Position numbers and translations under genes: made by a program | Notes under the pieces: generated by a model | Told to the model about the DNA's origin: nothing | Database searches by the model: none | Seen by the model: the letters and a program-made list of their open reading frames with translations, nothing else | Shown: in pieces, positions 52,871 through 61,413 of the stretch | Layout of the letters: each line of letters starts with the position of its first letter | Numbering within the stretch: the first letter of the stretch is position 1 | Assembly: GCF_018613605.1 (NCBI RefSeq) | Contig: NZ_JAGGPU010000001.1 | Location: forward strand, 186,001 to 250,000 | Reading direction: 5' to 3' | DNA: 64,000 nucleotides | Origin: Pedobacter sp. ISL-64 | GTDB lineage: Bacteria; Bacteroidota; Bacteroidia; Sphingobacteriales; Sphingobacteriaceae

Positions 52871-53065
52871 ATGAAAAAAATGAATTTACTCAGCAGAGCT
52901 GAGATGAAAAATGTAATGGGAGGTAACACTCCCGTAGCTAATCCATGTTTAACAGGCGATTACCATGATTATGATATCTGCTTTAACTGTTGCGTTGTTA
53001 TAGGGCAGGAATATGATCCTACAGATGATGGGGTTTACGATTATTGCGATGGCCGTTGCTCATAA
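52871..53065 (+). CDS. six-cysteine GG-leader peptide precursor
   Basis: A 64-residue precursor. Leader MKKMNLLSRAEMKNVMGG ends at G17-G18, the cut site expected for C39 exporters. The 46-residue core has six cysteines (C26, C37, C40, C41, C59, C63) and eleven acidic residues with almost no basic ones, so it is strongly anionic. Three disulfides are likely, made by the VKOR-thioredoxin protein encoded upstream; the exporter is encoded downstream. ATG 52871 follows AACCA; no good Shine-Dalgarno. The core matches no family I know; it may be a bacteriocin-like effector, toxin or signal. Confidence 0.85.
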   Translation: MKKMNLLSRAEMKNVMGGNTPVANPCLTGDYHDYDICFNCCVVIGQEYDPTDDGVYDYCDGRCS

Positions 53066-53131
53066 CTTTGTCTAATTAATTAATTTTCTGGTATGATTCG
53101 TCATACCAGAAAATATTTACTAATTTCCTTT

Positions 53132-53785
53132 ATGAAAAAACTTACACACATAATACTTCTTTCCATTTTTCCCCTTTTAATAAATGCGCAGACTAACAGC
53201 TATCTTGTTAAAGGGATTGTTAAAAACGACAAATCAGCAAAGTTTGCCTATCTCGTTGTTGCTAAGAATAAAGAAATGTTCAAAGTCGTTCCAATTAAAA
53301 ACAATAGCTTCAGTTTCTCAGGTAAAACAGATTTAAAAGGGGAAAATTTTAAACCTGCAGTCATGTTTGTTGATGAAAGAGGCAACATCACTATGGATGA
53401 GCTATACTCAAAACTTAAACAGGGAGTTTGGATCAACGGGAGGAAAAATCTCAGACCGGTGATTCTTGAAGAAGTAACTTTTGAGATCGAAAACGGCCAG
53501 CTGGCATCAAATTCAAAAATTATTTCCGGAGGTAAGTTGACTAAACAGTGGGATGAAAGCAAGCCCGCGGTAGCCCAGGGAAAAAGTGTCGAATTTATAA
53601 AGAAATATCCTGATTCACCCGTAAGCCTATCCATGATTGACAAAATGGTTCAGATGAATGATGCGCCTTCCAGGGGAGATATGGACAAGAAACAACCTCT
53701 CAAAGTTCTGTATTCACTGTTATCCGAAAGAATCAAAAAAAGTCCTAACGGGATTGAGCTAAAAAAGAGCATTGACGCATTATAA
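53132..53785 (+). CDS. secreted DUF4369-like domain protein
   Basis: About 217 residues from ATG 53132 with a signal peptide (LTHIILLSIFPLLINAQ). The rest resembles the DUF4369 domain usually fused to a TlpA-like thioredoxin, but ends without one. No Cys is present. The next gene supplies a thioredoxin domain with its own N-domain, so the two may have arisen by splitting or act together on the exported peptide. An ATG at 53093 would add 13 residues before the signal peptide and is unlikely. Confidence 0.7.
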   Translation: MKKLTHIILLSIFPLLINAQTNSYLVKGIVKNDKSAKFAYLVVAKNKEMFKVVPIKNNSFSFSGKTDLKGENFKPAVMFVDERGNITMDELYSKLKQGVWINGRKNLRPVILEEVTFEIENGQLASNSKIISGGKLTKQWDESKPAVAQGKSVEFIKKYPDSPVSLSMIDKMVQMNDAPSRGDMDKKQPLKVLYSLLSERIKKSPNGIELKKSIDAL

Positions 53786-53815
53786 CTGTACCTGTATTTA
53801 ATAAGGATTGAAAAG

Positions 53816-54964
53816 ATGAAGACCCTTACCACTATCATTATACTTTTGGTGCTAACGTATGGGATACATGCCCAACAGAAAGATTCTTCTGCGCAATTTG
53901 CAATAGACTTCACGGCGGTTAAGGAAAAGCCGAAATTGGTCATACTACAAAAAGTAGCTCTTGACGGTTACACTTTAAAAAAAGATACGCTGGCTGTTTT
54001 GCACCAGAGGGTGTCATACAGCGAGAGCTTTAAAGAACCTGAACTTTTCGTTGTAAATATCCAGTGGAACGATAAACCGGAGACCTCCACATCCTTTTGG
54101 AGCGGGTCTAAAACGGATATTTCAGTGACTGACAAGTATGAAGCCAAATTAGCAGTTTGTTCGGTCAACCTATTCTTGGCCAAGGTTTCAAGTTTGGATA
54201 ACCGTGTCAAGTCCTACAAAGCCTTATCTGACAGCCTTGTTAGAAAAGTCAGTTATCTGAACAGAAAAACCGAAGATGTAGAAGCGGAAATTGGAAAAAT
54301 CAGGGACTCGATTGAAAATGTGATTGATAGTGAAATTTATCTGAAAACTGTTCGCTCTTTTCCAAATGAGGCAATTGGTCTGTACGCCCTCACACGGTAT
54401 GCTGACCGGCCGATAACAGATCAACGCATCAAGACCGAACCGGATAAGATCAGTGAACTCCTTGACGGGATGGGCGAAGCTGTGCGAAAAATGCCTTCAG
54501 CAGGTATTCTCGAAAGTAATATAGACCTCTCAAAGCGTATGTCCATTGGAAAAGTACTCCAAGATGTCTCTCTCTTAGATACTGCCGGTAGAGCCGTTAG
54601 TGTAAGGGGAATAAAGGCAAAGTATATTTTGATAGATTTTTGGGCGAGCTGGTGCGGCCCGTGCAGGCAGCAAGCCCCATTACTGTTGAGGGAATTTAAA
54701 AAGTACAGTAGTAACGGCTTCAGCATTGTCAGTATTAGCAGGGACAGTCCGGCATTAAAAAAAAACTGGCTCAGAGCTATTAAACAGGATAAGATCTCGA
54801 TCTGGTATCAGTTAAGCGATTTTGCAAATGTGGCTCAAAAAGCCTACGGTATAAAGTATATTCCCACAAACTATCTGATCGACAGCAATGGGATAATCAT
54901 AGCAAGAAATCTAAACGGAGACGGTCTTAGCAAGTTGTTGCAGCAGTTGTTCCCCGGTAAATGA
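53816..54964 (+). CDS. TlpA-like thiol-disulfide oxidoreductase
   Basis: A 382-residue periplasmic protein with a signal peptide (about 1-19, ending IHAQ). A helical N-domain (about 25-240) precedes a thioredoxin domain (about 248-382) with active site WASWCGPC and the cis-Pro loop YIPTNYLI. The usual job is reduction or isomerisation of disulfides outside the cytoplasm, here probably quality control of the six-Cys peptide. It lies 30 bp after the DUF4369 gene and before the exporter. Confidence 0.88.
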   Translation: MKTLTTIIILLVLTYGIHAQQKDSSAQFAIDFTAVKEKPKLVILQKVALDGYTLKKDTLAVLHQRVSYSESFKEPELFVVNIQWNDKPETSTSFWSGSKTDISVTDKYEAKLAVCSVNLFLAKVSSLDNRVKSYKALSDSLVRKVSYLNRKTEDVEAEIGKIRDSIENVIDSEIYLKTVRSFPNEAIGLYALTRYADRPITDQRIKTEPDKISELLDGMGEAVRKMPSAGILESNIDLSKRMSIGKVLQDVSLLDTAGRAVSVRGIKAKYILIDFWASWCGPCRQQAPLLLREFKKYSSNGFSIVSISRDSPALKKNWLRAIKQDKISIWYQLSDFANVAQKAYGIKYIPTNYLIDSNGIIIARNLNGDGLSKLLQQLFPGK

Positions 54965-55031
54965 TTAAAGAATATAACATTAGACCAACCAAAGGCAGAG
55001 AAAGAAAAGCTTCCATTTTTAATTTACGCAA

Positions 55032-57218
55032 GTGAAAATATTCACCTTTTATAAACAACCCGACCAGATGGACTGCGGGCCAACCTGTCTGCGCATGGTG
55101 GCCAGACATTATGGCAAAAACTTTAGCTTGCAAAAACTTAGGGACATATCAGGGTTAAACCGTGAAGGGGTCTCTCTGTTGGGGATAAGCGAAGCTGCTG
55201 AAAAGATTGGCTTTCGGACGGCAGGGGCGAAGATTGGTTTGGATGAGTTGAAGAAATCAGAATTTCCACTGATCTTACACTGGGATCAGAATCATTTTGT
55301 TGTACTATATAAGGTTAAAAAGGAATACTATCATATTGCCGATCCTGCCAAAGGGCTTTTAAAATATTCTGAGAATGAATTTTTAAAGCATTGGAGCGCC
55401 AGGGCAAATAATGAGAAAAGTGAAGGTATCGTACTCCTGCTTTCTCCTGCACCTGATTTTTACCTGCAAGAGGGTGATAAGACAGAATCACTGGATCTTT
55501 CATACCTGGCAAAGTACCTCTACCGTTACAAAGCACTTGTTATCCAGCTTTTTGCCGGGCTTGGCGTAGGAAGCCTGTTGCAGTTGATCTTGCCGTTCCT
55601 CACCCAGTCTGTGGTTGATATCGGGATCAATACTCGGAACATTAATTTCATTTACATTATCCTCATTGCGCAGACAATGTTATTTATTGGAAGGACAAGT
55701 GTAGACTTTATCCGTTCTTGGATATTGCTGCATATCAGTACACGTATTAATATTTCTATCCTTACTGACTTTTTAATCAAGCTGATGAAGCTGCCTATGC
55801 ATTTTTTCGACAGCAAAATGACCGGGGATATTATGCAGCGGATGAATGATCAGAAAAGAATTGAAAGCTTTCTTACCGGATCTACGCTTACCGTTATTTT
55901 TTCTTTGTTTAACCTGATCGTGTTCGGTTTTGTCCTAGCGTTTTATAATATTACCATCTTCATTATTTTTGTTGTAAGTACTGTACTGTATAGCATTTGG
56001 GTAATGCTTTTTTTAAGAAAGCGTCGTTCTTTGGATTTTAAGCGGTTCGATCTTTCCTCACAAAATCAGAGCGCAGTAGTGCAGTTGATAAGTGGGATGC
56101 AGGAAATAAAACTCAACAACTGCGAACAACAGAAACGTTGGGAATGGGAACGGTTACAGGCAGGACTTTTCCGTTTTAATATCAAAAGTCTGAAATTAAC
56201 GCAGTACCAGCAAGCTGGTGCTTTCTTCATTAATGAAGGCAAAAATATCATCATTACCTTTTTGGTAGCCAAATCGGTCGTCGATGGTCAGCTAACATTG
56301 GGTGCGATGATGGCCGTACAGTATATCATTGGCCAGCTGAACAGTCCGATAGAACAAATGCTTGGCTTTGTCCAACAGTTTCAGGATGCCAAAATATCTT
56401 TAGAACGCTTAAACGAAATCCGTGAAATGGATGATGAAGAACCTCTGGACAAGACTTTTATTAAAGAACTGCCTTTTGATAAGGGTATTTCCCTTCAGAA
56501 CTTAACTTTTAGCTATCCAGGTGCTGGTAATGAACCAGTACTGTCAAATATTACTTTGGACATACCTGAAGGCAAAACCACAGCTATAGTAGGGATGAGC
56601 GGCAGCGGTAAAACAACGATATTAAAATTACTACTCCGTTTTTACGAACCTGAAAAAGGAGATATAAAGATTGGAAACAGTTATCTTAACCAGGTCAGTT
56701 TTCGCTATTGGCGGAGCCTGTGCGGTGTGGTGATGCAGGATGGTTTTATCTTCTCGGACAGTATTGCAAGGAATATTGCAGCGGGTGATGAATATCCTGA
56801 TATAACGAAACTCAAACATGCCATTGAAATGGCTAATATCACCGACTTTATAGAGAATCTACCCTTGGGTTTAAACACAAAGATCGGTGCGGAAGGTAAC
56901 GGTATCAGCCAGGGGCAGCGTCAACGGATCTTGATTGCCAGGGCCATTTATAAAAACCCGAAATATATCTTCTTTGACGAGGCGACAAACGCACTTGATG
57001 CAATTAACGAGAAAGTAATTATGGAAAACCTCGAAACCTTTTTTAAGGGACGGACTGTCGTTGTTGTGGCACACCGCCTCAGCACGGTGAAAAATGCCGA
57101 TAATATTGTTGTCCTTGATAAAGGTGTAATAATAGAACAAGGTACACATGCTGAACTCACCGAAAGCAAGGGAGAATACTACCTGTTGGTAAAAAACCAG
57201 CTTGAGCTTGGGAACTAA
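55032..57218 (+). CDS. C39-peptidase ABC exporter (PCAT) for GG-leader peptides
   Basis: A 728-residue protein starting GTG at 55032. Residues 1-130 are a C39 peptidase with C15 (QMDCGPTCL), H88 (NHFVV) and D104 (IADPA), all catalytic residues present. A six-helix transmembrane domain (about 160-430) and an ABC domain (about 490-728) follow: Walker A GMSGSGKTT, signature ISQGQRQR (variant of LSGGQ), Walker B YIFFDEATNALD. It cuts after the GG of the leader and exports the core. The HlyD adaptor follows 11 bp downstream. Clients are probably both GG-leader peptides of this locus. Confidence 0.94.
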   Translation: MKIFTFYKQPDQMDCGPTCLRMVARHYGKNFSLQKLRDISGLNREGVSLLGISEAAEKIGFRTAGAKIGLDELKKSEFPLILHWDQNHFVVLYKVKKEYYHIADPAKGLLKYSENEFLKHWSARANNEKSEGIVLLLSPAPDFYLQEGDKTESLDLSYLAKYLYRYKALVIQLFAGLGVGSLLQLILPFLTQSVVDIGINTRNINFIYIILIAQTMLFIGRTSVDFIRSWILLHISTRINISILTDFLIKLMKLPMHFFDSKMTGDIMQRMNDQKRIESFLTGSTLTVIFSLFNLIVFGFVLAFYNITIFIIFVVSTVLYSIWVMLFLRKRRSLDFKRFDLSSQNQSAVVQLISGMQEIKLNNCEQQKRWEWERLQAGLFRFNIKSLKLTQYQQAGAFFINEGKNIIITFLVAKSVVDGQLTLGAMMAVQYIIGQLNSPIEQMLGFVQQFQDAKISLERLNEIREMDDEEPLDKTFIKELPFDKGISLQNLTFSYPGAGNEPVLSNITLDIPEGKTTAIVGMSGSGKTTILKLLLRFYEPEKGDIKIGNSYLNQVSFRYWRSLCGVVMQDGFIFSDSIARNIAAGDEYPDITKLKHAIEMANITDFIENLPLGLNTKIGAEGNGISQGQRQRILIARAIYKNPKYIFFDEATNALDAINEKVIMENLETFFKGRTVVVVAHRLSTVKNADNIVVLDKGVIIEQGTHAELTESKGEYYLLVKNQLELGN

Positions 57219-57229
57219 ATTTTTACATT

Positions 57230-58513
57230 ATGCCAGATAAGATACTCGATCAAGAGGTTAATAGTGAGGAAGTAAATGAAATAATAACTGCTGTGCCATC
57301 ATGGATTTTGCGATGGGGAATTACTATGGTATTTTCTATTCTGGGTGGTATCATTTTACTTTCATCGTTTATCAATTATCCCGATATAGTTAAAACCACC
57401 TTAAAGGTGAATTGCCTTAATGCCCCAAAGCCTGTTCAGGCAAAACAAACGGGAAAACTGACGAGATTGCTTATTTCAGAAGGTCAGGCTGTAGAGGCTG
57501 GGCAGCCGCTGGCATACTTTGAGAGTACTGCAAAAGCCGAAGATATACTGAAGTTAAACTATGAACTTAAACTGGTACAGTCAAGAATTTCAAAAAGAAA
57601 CTTTGAGACAATCGTTTTGCCTGAAGGGTTGAATCTTGGCGAAATACAAGGCAGTTACCAGAATTTCTATCAGCAGTACCTCCAATATCAGGCCACAACT
57701 AAAAACGGATATTATCTTAACCGTATGGTCTTTCTTGAGAAAGATTTGAAAGATATTAAAACATTAGGTAGGCAGATACAAAAGCAGCAGCAAATACAGC
57801 AATTGGAGTATACGAACCAGGAAGAGGAATACAAGGCTTACCAGAAATTATATAAGAATAAGGTCATATCCAGAAGTGAGTTTTCACAGCAGGAAAACAA
57901 ATATCTTTCGGCGAAATACCCATTGCAGCAAAGTGAGACGGCAATGCTTACTAATTTAGGGACTTATAGTGCTAAAGAGAAGGAATTGTTAGATCTGCGC
58001 CATACGATCGCTGAAGAACAGTCCAAATTTGTGCAGGCTCTAAACCAGTGCATCACAGAAAGTGATAATTGGATGATGCAGCATATTTTAACTGCTCCGG
58101 TTAAAGGACACGTAAGTTTTGCAGGTATTGTCCAGCAAAACCAGAATGTGCAGATTAATCAGGAAGTGTTTGTTGTAAATCCAGGTAATACTGATTTCTT
58201 TGGCGAGATCCAGATCCCGCAATACAATATGGGGAAAATAAAAAAGGGCGCAAAAACACTGGTGAAAATGCGTAGCTATCCCTATGAACAATATGGTATA
58301 ATCAGGGGAAGACTAACCTATATTTCAGATGTTGCCTACCGCGATAGTGTATTTATTGCAAAAGTAAGCTTCGAACATTTTGAGAATAAAGATCGAGATC
58401 GTAAGATCGTCCTAAAGACGGGGATGCAGGCCGATGCAGAAATAATTACGGAAGAAAGCTCTTTACTGCAACGTTTTTTTAGAAACATAACGAAAATGTT
58501 GAACAATGGCTAG
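57230..58513 (+). CDS. HlyD family periplasmic adaptor
   Basis: A 427-residue membrane-fusion protein: one N-terminal transmembrane helix (about 28-50), a biotinyl-lipoyl-like segment (QTGKLTRLLISEGQAVEAGQ), a long coiled coil (about 100-270, Lys/Gln/Glu-rich) and a C-terminal barrel. It links the inner-membrane exporter to an outer-membrane channel (TolC type), which is not encoded here. It is the last gene of the rightward operon; a terminator follows 240 bp later. Confidence 0.92.
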   Translation: MPDKILDQEVNSEEVNEIITAVPSWILRWGITMVFSILGGIILLSSFINYPDIVKTTLKVNCLNAPKPVQAKQTGKLTRLLISEGQAVEAGQPLAYFESTAKAEDILKLNYELKLVQSRISKRNFETIVLPEGLNLGEIQGSYQNFYQQYLQYQATTKNGYYLNRMVFLEKDLKDIKTLGRQIQKQQQIQQLEYTNQEEEYKAYQKLYKNKVISRSEFSQQENKYLSAKYPLQQSETAMLTNLGTYSAKEKELLDLRHTIAEEQSKFVQALNQCITESDNWMMQHILTAPVKGHVSFAGIVQQNQNVQINQEVFVVNPGNTDFFGEIQIPQYNMGKIKKGAKTLVKMRSYPYEQYGIIRGRLTYISDVAYRDSVFIAKVSFEHFENKDRDRKIVLKTGMQADAEIITEESSLLQRFFRNITKMLNNG

Positions 58514-58556
58514 CTACCCAAACCTGTACTTGTCCACCTAAAATTTTTTTAATGCT

Positions 58557-58670
58557 ATGGAAAAACTAATGTCGCCTCGCAAATACGCAACATTGCAACT
58601 GATCATAAGTTTATTTGTGAATTGGTGTAATTTGGGGATATCAATATTTCTTGACGTAGCTTCAACATAA
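58557..58670 (+). CDS. possible 37-residue hydrophobic peptide
   Basis: A short open frame, starting MEKLMSPRKYATLQLII, with a mostly hydrophobic second half and one Cys. It has no GG motif and no relatives I know. It might be a membrane peptide of the operon or chance. Confidence 0.18.
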   Translation: MEKLMSPRKYATLQLIISLFVNWCNLGISIFLDVAST

Positions 58671-58715
58671 GGAAGTAAATTTAGGTTTGCGTAATGAAAA
58701 TAAGAACCTAAAAGA

Positions 58716-58931
58716 TTAGAGATAATTTAGTAGTTTTTGAAAAAAGCAAGATAAAAATCCGAAGAGCACCACTTCGGATTTTTTAATTGATTAAGTTAGT
58801 TGTAGTTTACCATGAAGTACTATTTATGAAAAGGAAAAAAATAGAATATCACCAGTGGAACACTTAAATAAAATAGAAGATTATGGAAAAAGATTATAAA
58901 ATACATTATTTAGTAATGCTTGAAATTCAAC
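58716..58931. repeat. 220-bp direct repeat, left copy
   Basis: Matches 60514-60735 at roughly nine bases in ten, with small indels. It includes the terminator at 58755-58784 and the first 50 bp of a gene whose full copy begins at 60687. The unit marks a duplication around the 1.6 kb between copies. Confidence 0.85.
58755..58784 (+). terminator. terminator of the exporter operon
   Basis: AAAATCCGAAG (58755-58765) and CTTCGGATTTT (58773-58783) form a perfect 11-bp stem with T-tract. It ends the PCAT-HlyD transcript. A copy occurs at 60552-60580. Confidence 0.85.
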
Positions 58932-58942
58932 AATTTTTATAG
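58883..58942 (+). pseudogene. truncated copy of the 60687 gene
   Basis: ATG starts MEKDYKIHYLVMLEIQ exactly as the gene at 60687, then diverges and stops after 19 codons (TAG 58940-58942). The break coincides with the end of the direct repeat, so this is a remnant of the duplication. Confidence 0.75.
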
Positions 58943-58979
58943 CAAATTTATTTATCTCAAATTTTGTTTATTTTAGATT

Positions 58980-60119
58980 ATGATAACATTTATCCCGAGA
59001 ATGCTGGCACTCATATGTCTGATACTGTTTCTTTTTTTTTCTGGGGATGCCTGTGCCCAATTTCTGGTAAAGTCCTCAGAAAAAATTAAAAGTTTAAAAA
59101 ACATCAGCTATACGGATATTGTAGAAACTAAATTCTCATTTCAAGAAGATTTTTATGCAGATACTTTAAGGTCATATATTTCATTTCAGGATCGGTTTGC
59201 AGATGGCCGATTTTTTCTGAAAGGAAGAGATATTTCTTACTCTTTTGACGGAAATAGATTGGTGATGTTAAACTTTAAGGATAGTACATATAATGTTGAA
59301 AAAGATAAGGTGCTGAACCAGGACACAAGAACTCTGGCCTATTGGGCAACAAAGATGCAAAAGTTATCTGCGAAAATGAGGGTTGATAGACGTGAATATC
59401 AGGATACAATTATCAACGGAATGCAGTTTGCTAATATTCGAATTGTTGAATCCGATACAATTGACAATAGTGAGCATTTTTACAATATCAGTAACTATAT
59501 TATTGACAAAACAACAAAATTCCCAATCAAGATTATCAGTAGATTTAAGGGGCGTGGAGATGACGGTACGGTATTTGGTCTTATCGAAATCCATAACTAT
59601 AGCAAATTCGTTATTAATAAAAAAAAGTTTCCCGATCTTTCTAATACTTCGATACCCAGCCATTTTAAACTACCTGTAAGCAGACAGCCCGTGGTATTTT
59701 TAGCAAATGGGACTATCGCTCCAACTTTACATGCTAGGGATCTGACAGGTTTGGAATTGGATGCTAAAAAACAAAAGGGAAAAATTTTATTAATCAACTT
59801 TAGCTTGATTGGCTGTCCACATTGTGTGGGAGCCGCCCAAATGCTAAATAGGATTAATGAAAAATACCTCGGTAAGGATTTAGTGATATTGAACATTTAT
59901 CCTATTGACACACCAGAGGCTATTCTCAAATTCGATCTGAAGGAGAATGTAAAAACATCAAGTTACACCTCAGACAGATCAATACAAAAAGCCTTTCCAT
60001 TTGATGGATACCCATCATTTTATTTAATTGATAAACAGGGCAGAATTGCGCAGTCATATGACGGGTTTTATAAAGAGCTTGAGGATCAGATTACCAAAAT
60101 GATTGAGAGCTTATTATAA
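58980..60119 (+). CDS. secreted thioredoxin-like protein with CPHC site
   Basis: A 379-residue protein. Signal peptide (about 1-26, ending ACAQ), an N-domain of LolA/DUF4412-like beta sheet (about 30-235) and a thioredoxin-like domain (about 245-379) with active site GCPHC and cis-Pro in DGYPSFYLI. A CPHC site is DsbA-like, hence more oxidising than CGPC. It lies downstream of the exporter, separated by a terminator, and inside a duplicated block. It could serve disulfide formation of the exported peptide together with VKOR. Its promoter region is T-rich (58943-58979) with no clear -7 match. Confidence 0.82.
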   Translation: MITFIPRMLALICLILFLFFSGDACAQFLVKSSEKIKSLKNISYTDIVETKFSFQEDFYADTLRSYISFQDRFADGRFFLKGRDISYSFDGNRLVMLNFKDSTYNVEKDKVLNQDTRTLAYWATKMQKLSAKMRVDRREYQDTIINGMQFANIRIVESDTIDNSEHFYNISNYIIDKTTKFPIKIISRFKGRGDDGTVFGLIEIHNYSKFVINKKKFPDLSNTSIPSHFKLPVSRQPVVFLANGTIAPTLHARDLTGLELDAKKQKGKILLINFSLIGCPHCVGAAQMLNRINEKYLGKDLVILNIYPIDTPEAILKFDLKENVKTSSYTSDRSIQKAFPFDGYPSFYLIDKQGRIAQSYDGFYKELEDQITKMIESLL

Positions 60120-60124
60120 TATAA

Positions 60125-60508
60125 TCAATCTTGTAGCAGGTCAGTTCCATAGTTAAATGCGGGTAGAAAAGATTGTGGTAAATTAGTAGGCTTGCGGACA
60201 ATTATATAATCTGCTTTTTTTGATTGTTTCCAAGAGATGTTGCTATGGGTCTCTCCAATTAAAATTTCTGAGGAGATATTTTTGAGAATGACCCTATTTC
60301 CATCAAGCGCAGTAATTTTATTTATTGTAATGATAAAGGACTTTTGAACCCGGATAAAATACTCCTCAGGCAATTATCCTTCAATGTCCTTCATAGTGGT
60401 CAGTGCGATGGTACGGATACCGTTGTGGTGGAAAGCAACATAATTTTTCATACGCTCGATGAAATCAATATCGATTAGGTTGATTTTAATCATCTTGCCT
60501 TTAATCTA
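60125..60508 (-). pseudogene. decayed LytTR regulator copy
   Basis: This stretch matches 47083-47470, that is, the start of the receiver-only gene and the C-terminal LytTR domain of the regulator. The reading frame has an in-frame TAA where the intact gene has Lys (EG-stop-LPEEYF) and a one-base deletion that shifts the last codons (after LIGET). It is out of order with no kinase nearby. It records a duplication of part of the two-component operon. Confidence 0.85.
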
Positions 60509-60513
60509 AATGG

Positions 60514-60735
60514 TTAGAGATAATTTAATAGTTTGTGATAAAAGCAAGATAAAAATCCGAAGAGCACCACTTCGGATTTTTTAATTGATTAAGTTAGTTG
60601 TAGTTTACATGAAGTACTATTTATTATTTATGAAAAGGAAAAAAATACAATATCACGGTTGGAACACTTAAATAAAGAAGAACATTATGGAAAAAGATTA
60701 TAAAATACATTATTTGGTAATGCTTGAAATTCAAC
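60514..60735. repeat. 220-bp direct repeat, right copy
   Basis: Partner of 58716-58931. It contains the terminator copy and the beginning of the intact gene at 60687. Confidence 0.85.
60552..60580 (+). terminator. terminator copy in the right repeat
   Basis: The same 11-bp stem as at 58755, followed by T residues. On the plus strand it could stop readthrough from the 58980 gene. Confidence 0.75.
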
Positions 60736-60911
60736 GCTTAACAGGAACTAATCATGATTTTAGTCAAAGCTTTAGTAAATTGACGGATAACGAAATCACG
60801 GCTTTTATTGATAAAGCGACAATAAATTACCCACATCAAAAGATTGAGGCTTTAACTGATAAGTTAACAGCCGGGTTCTATTCTTATCTATTTGTTGAAC
60901 TGCCTCATTAA
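60687..60911 (+). CDS. hypothetical protein, element cargo
   Basis: A 74-residue acidic protein of mixed helical content (MLEIQRLTGTNHDFSQSF, LTDNEITAFIDKATINY), not recognised. No signal or membrane segment. Its N-terminal 16 codons are repeated as a truncated copy at 58883. The next gene starts 27 bp downstream, so the two probably share a transcript. Confidence 0.65.
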   Translation: MEKDYKIHYLVMLEIQRLTGTNHDFSQSFSKLTDNEITAFIDKATINYPHQKIEALTDKLTAGFYSYLFVELPH

Positions 60912-60938
60912 AGTTAGATAGAAACGAGCATTAAAATT

Positions 60939-61271
60939 ATGAAAATAGATCAAGGAATATATCTTCTCAATGACGAAGAAGGGGAGGATGGATATTTTAA
61001 TGGAAAGTCAATAAAGTATCTGTTTATTGTAACTAATATGGATGATCTTTTGATTGCATTAGAGGACTGGGCACATGAAAGGTATAGTTCGTGCAAAGTT
61101 GCCGATATTAAAATAACTAGATTAGGAAACTATCAAATCAAGGTACAAGTTAAGGATTGGACTGATGACCCGGCTTATGAAATGGAATTGTATTTACTTA
61201 GAATTCCGACGGCCTCAGAATGGTCAAAATTGGGCTACCGGAACCACCAGCGTTTTTTAAAGATTGAATAA
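60939..61271 (+). CDS. hypothetical protein, element cargo
   Basis: A 110-residue acidic soluble protein, not recognised. Predicted mixed alpha/beta (IYLLNDEEGEDGYFNG, VTNMDDLLIALEDWAHERY, YQIKVQVKDW). Possibly an immunity-like or regulatory protein, given its place beside a peptide-export locus and its size, but this is only inference. Transcribed with the 60687 gene. Confidence 0.65.
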   Translation: MKIDQGIYLLNDEEGEDGYFNGKSIKYLFIVTNMDDLLIALEDWAHERYSSCKVADIKITRLGNYQIKVQVKDWTDDPAYEMELYLLRIPTASEWSKLGYRNHQRFLKIE

Positions 61272-61389
61272 ATATCAATTTCCTTTGGCTGGATATTCAT
61301 AAAAAAAGATGAATTATGATTATCCATATCCCACTTCCGTGAGCTAGACAGAAAGTTAAATGCCTGTGGAGGAAAGCTGCAGAAAAAAA

Positions 61390-61413
61390 GCAGACACAAC
61401 TTAATGCGCCTGC
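61390..61413 (-). terminator. minus-strand terminator with conserved upstream word
   Basis: GCAGAC (61390-61395) and GCCTGC (61408-61413) stem; a run of seven T follows on the minus strand. The 18-nt word at 61416-61433 is identical to that before the terminators at 18877 and 19054. No minus-strand gene is seen upstream, which hints at an unannotated transcript. Confidence 0.55.

Noticed and set aside
53248..53943. Minus-strand open frames over the DUF4369 gene
   Set aside because: They are antisense to a gene with a signal peptide and operon context and have no start signals of their own.
58557..58670. Third GG-leader precursor
   Set aside because: The 37-codon frame has no GG motif or leader pattern, so it is listed only as a doubtful gene.
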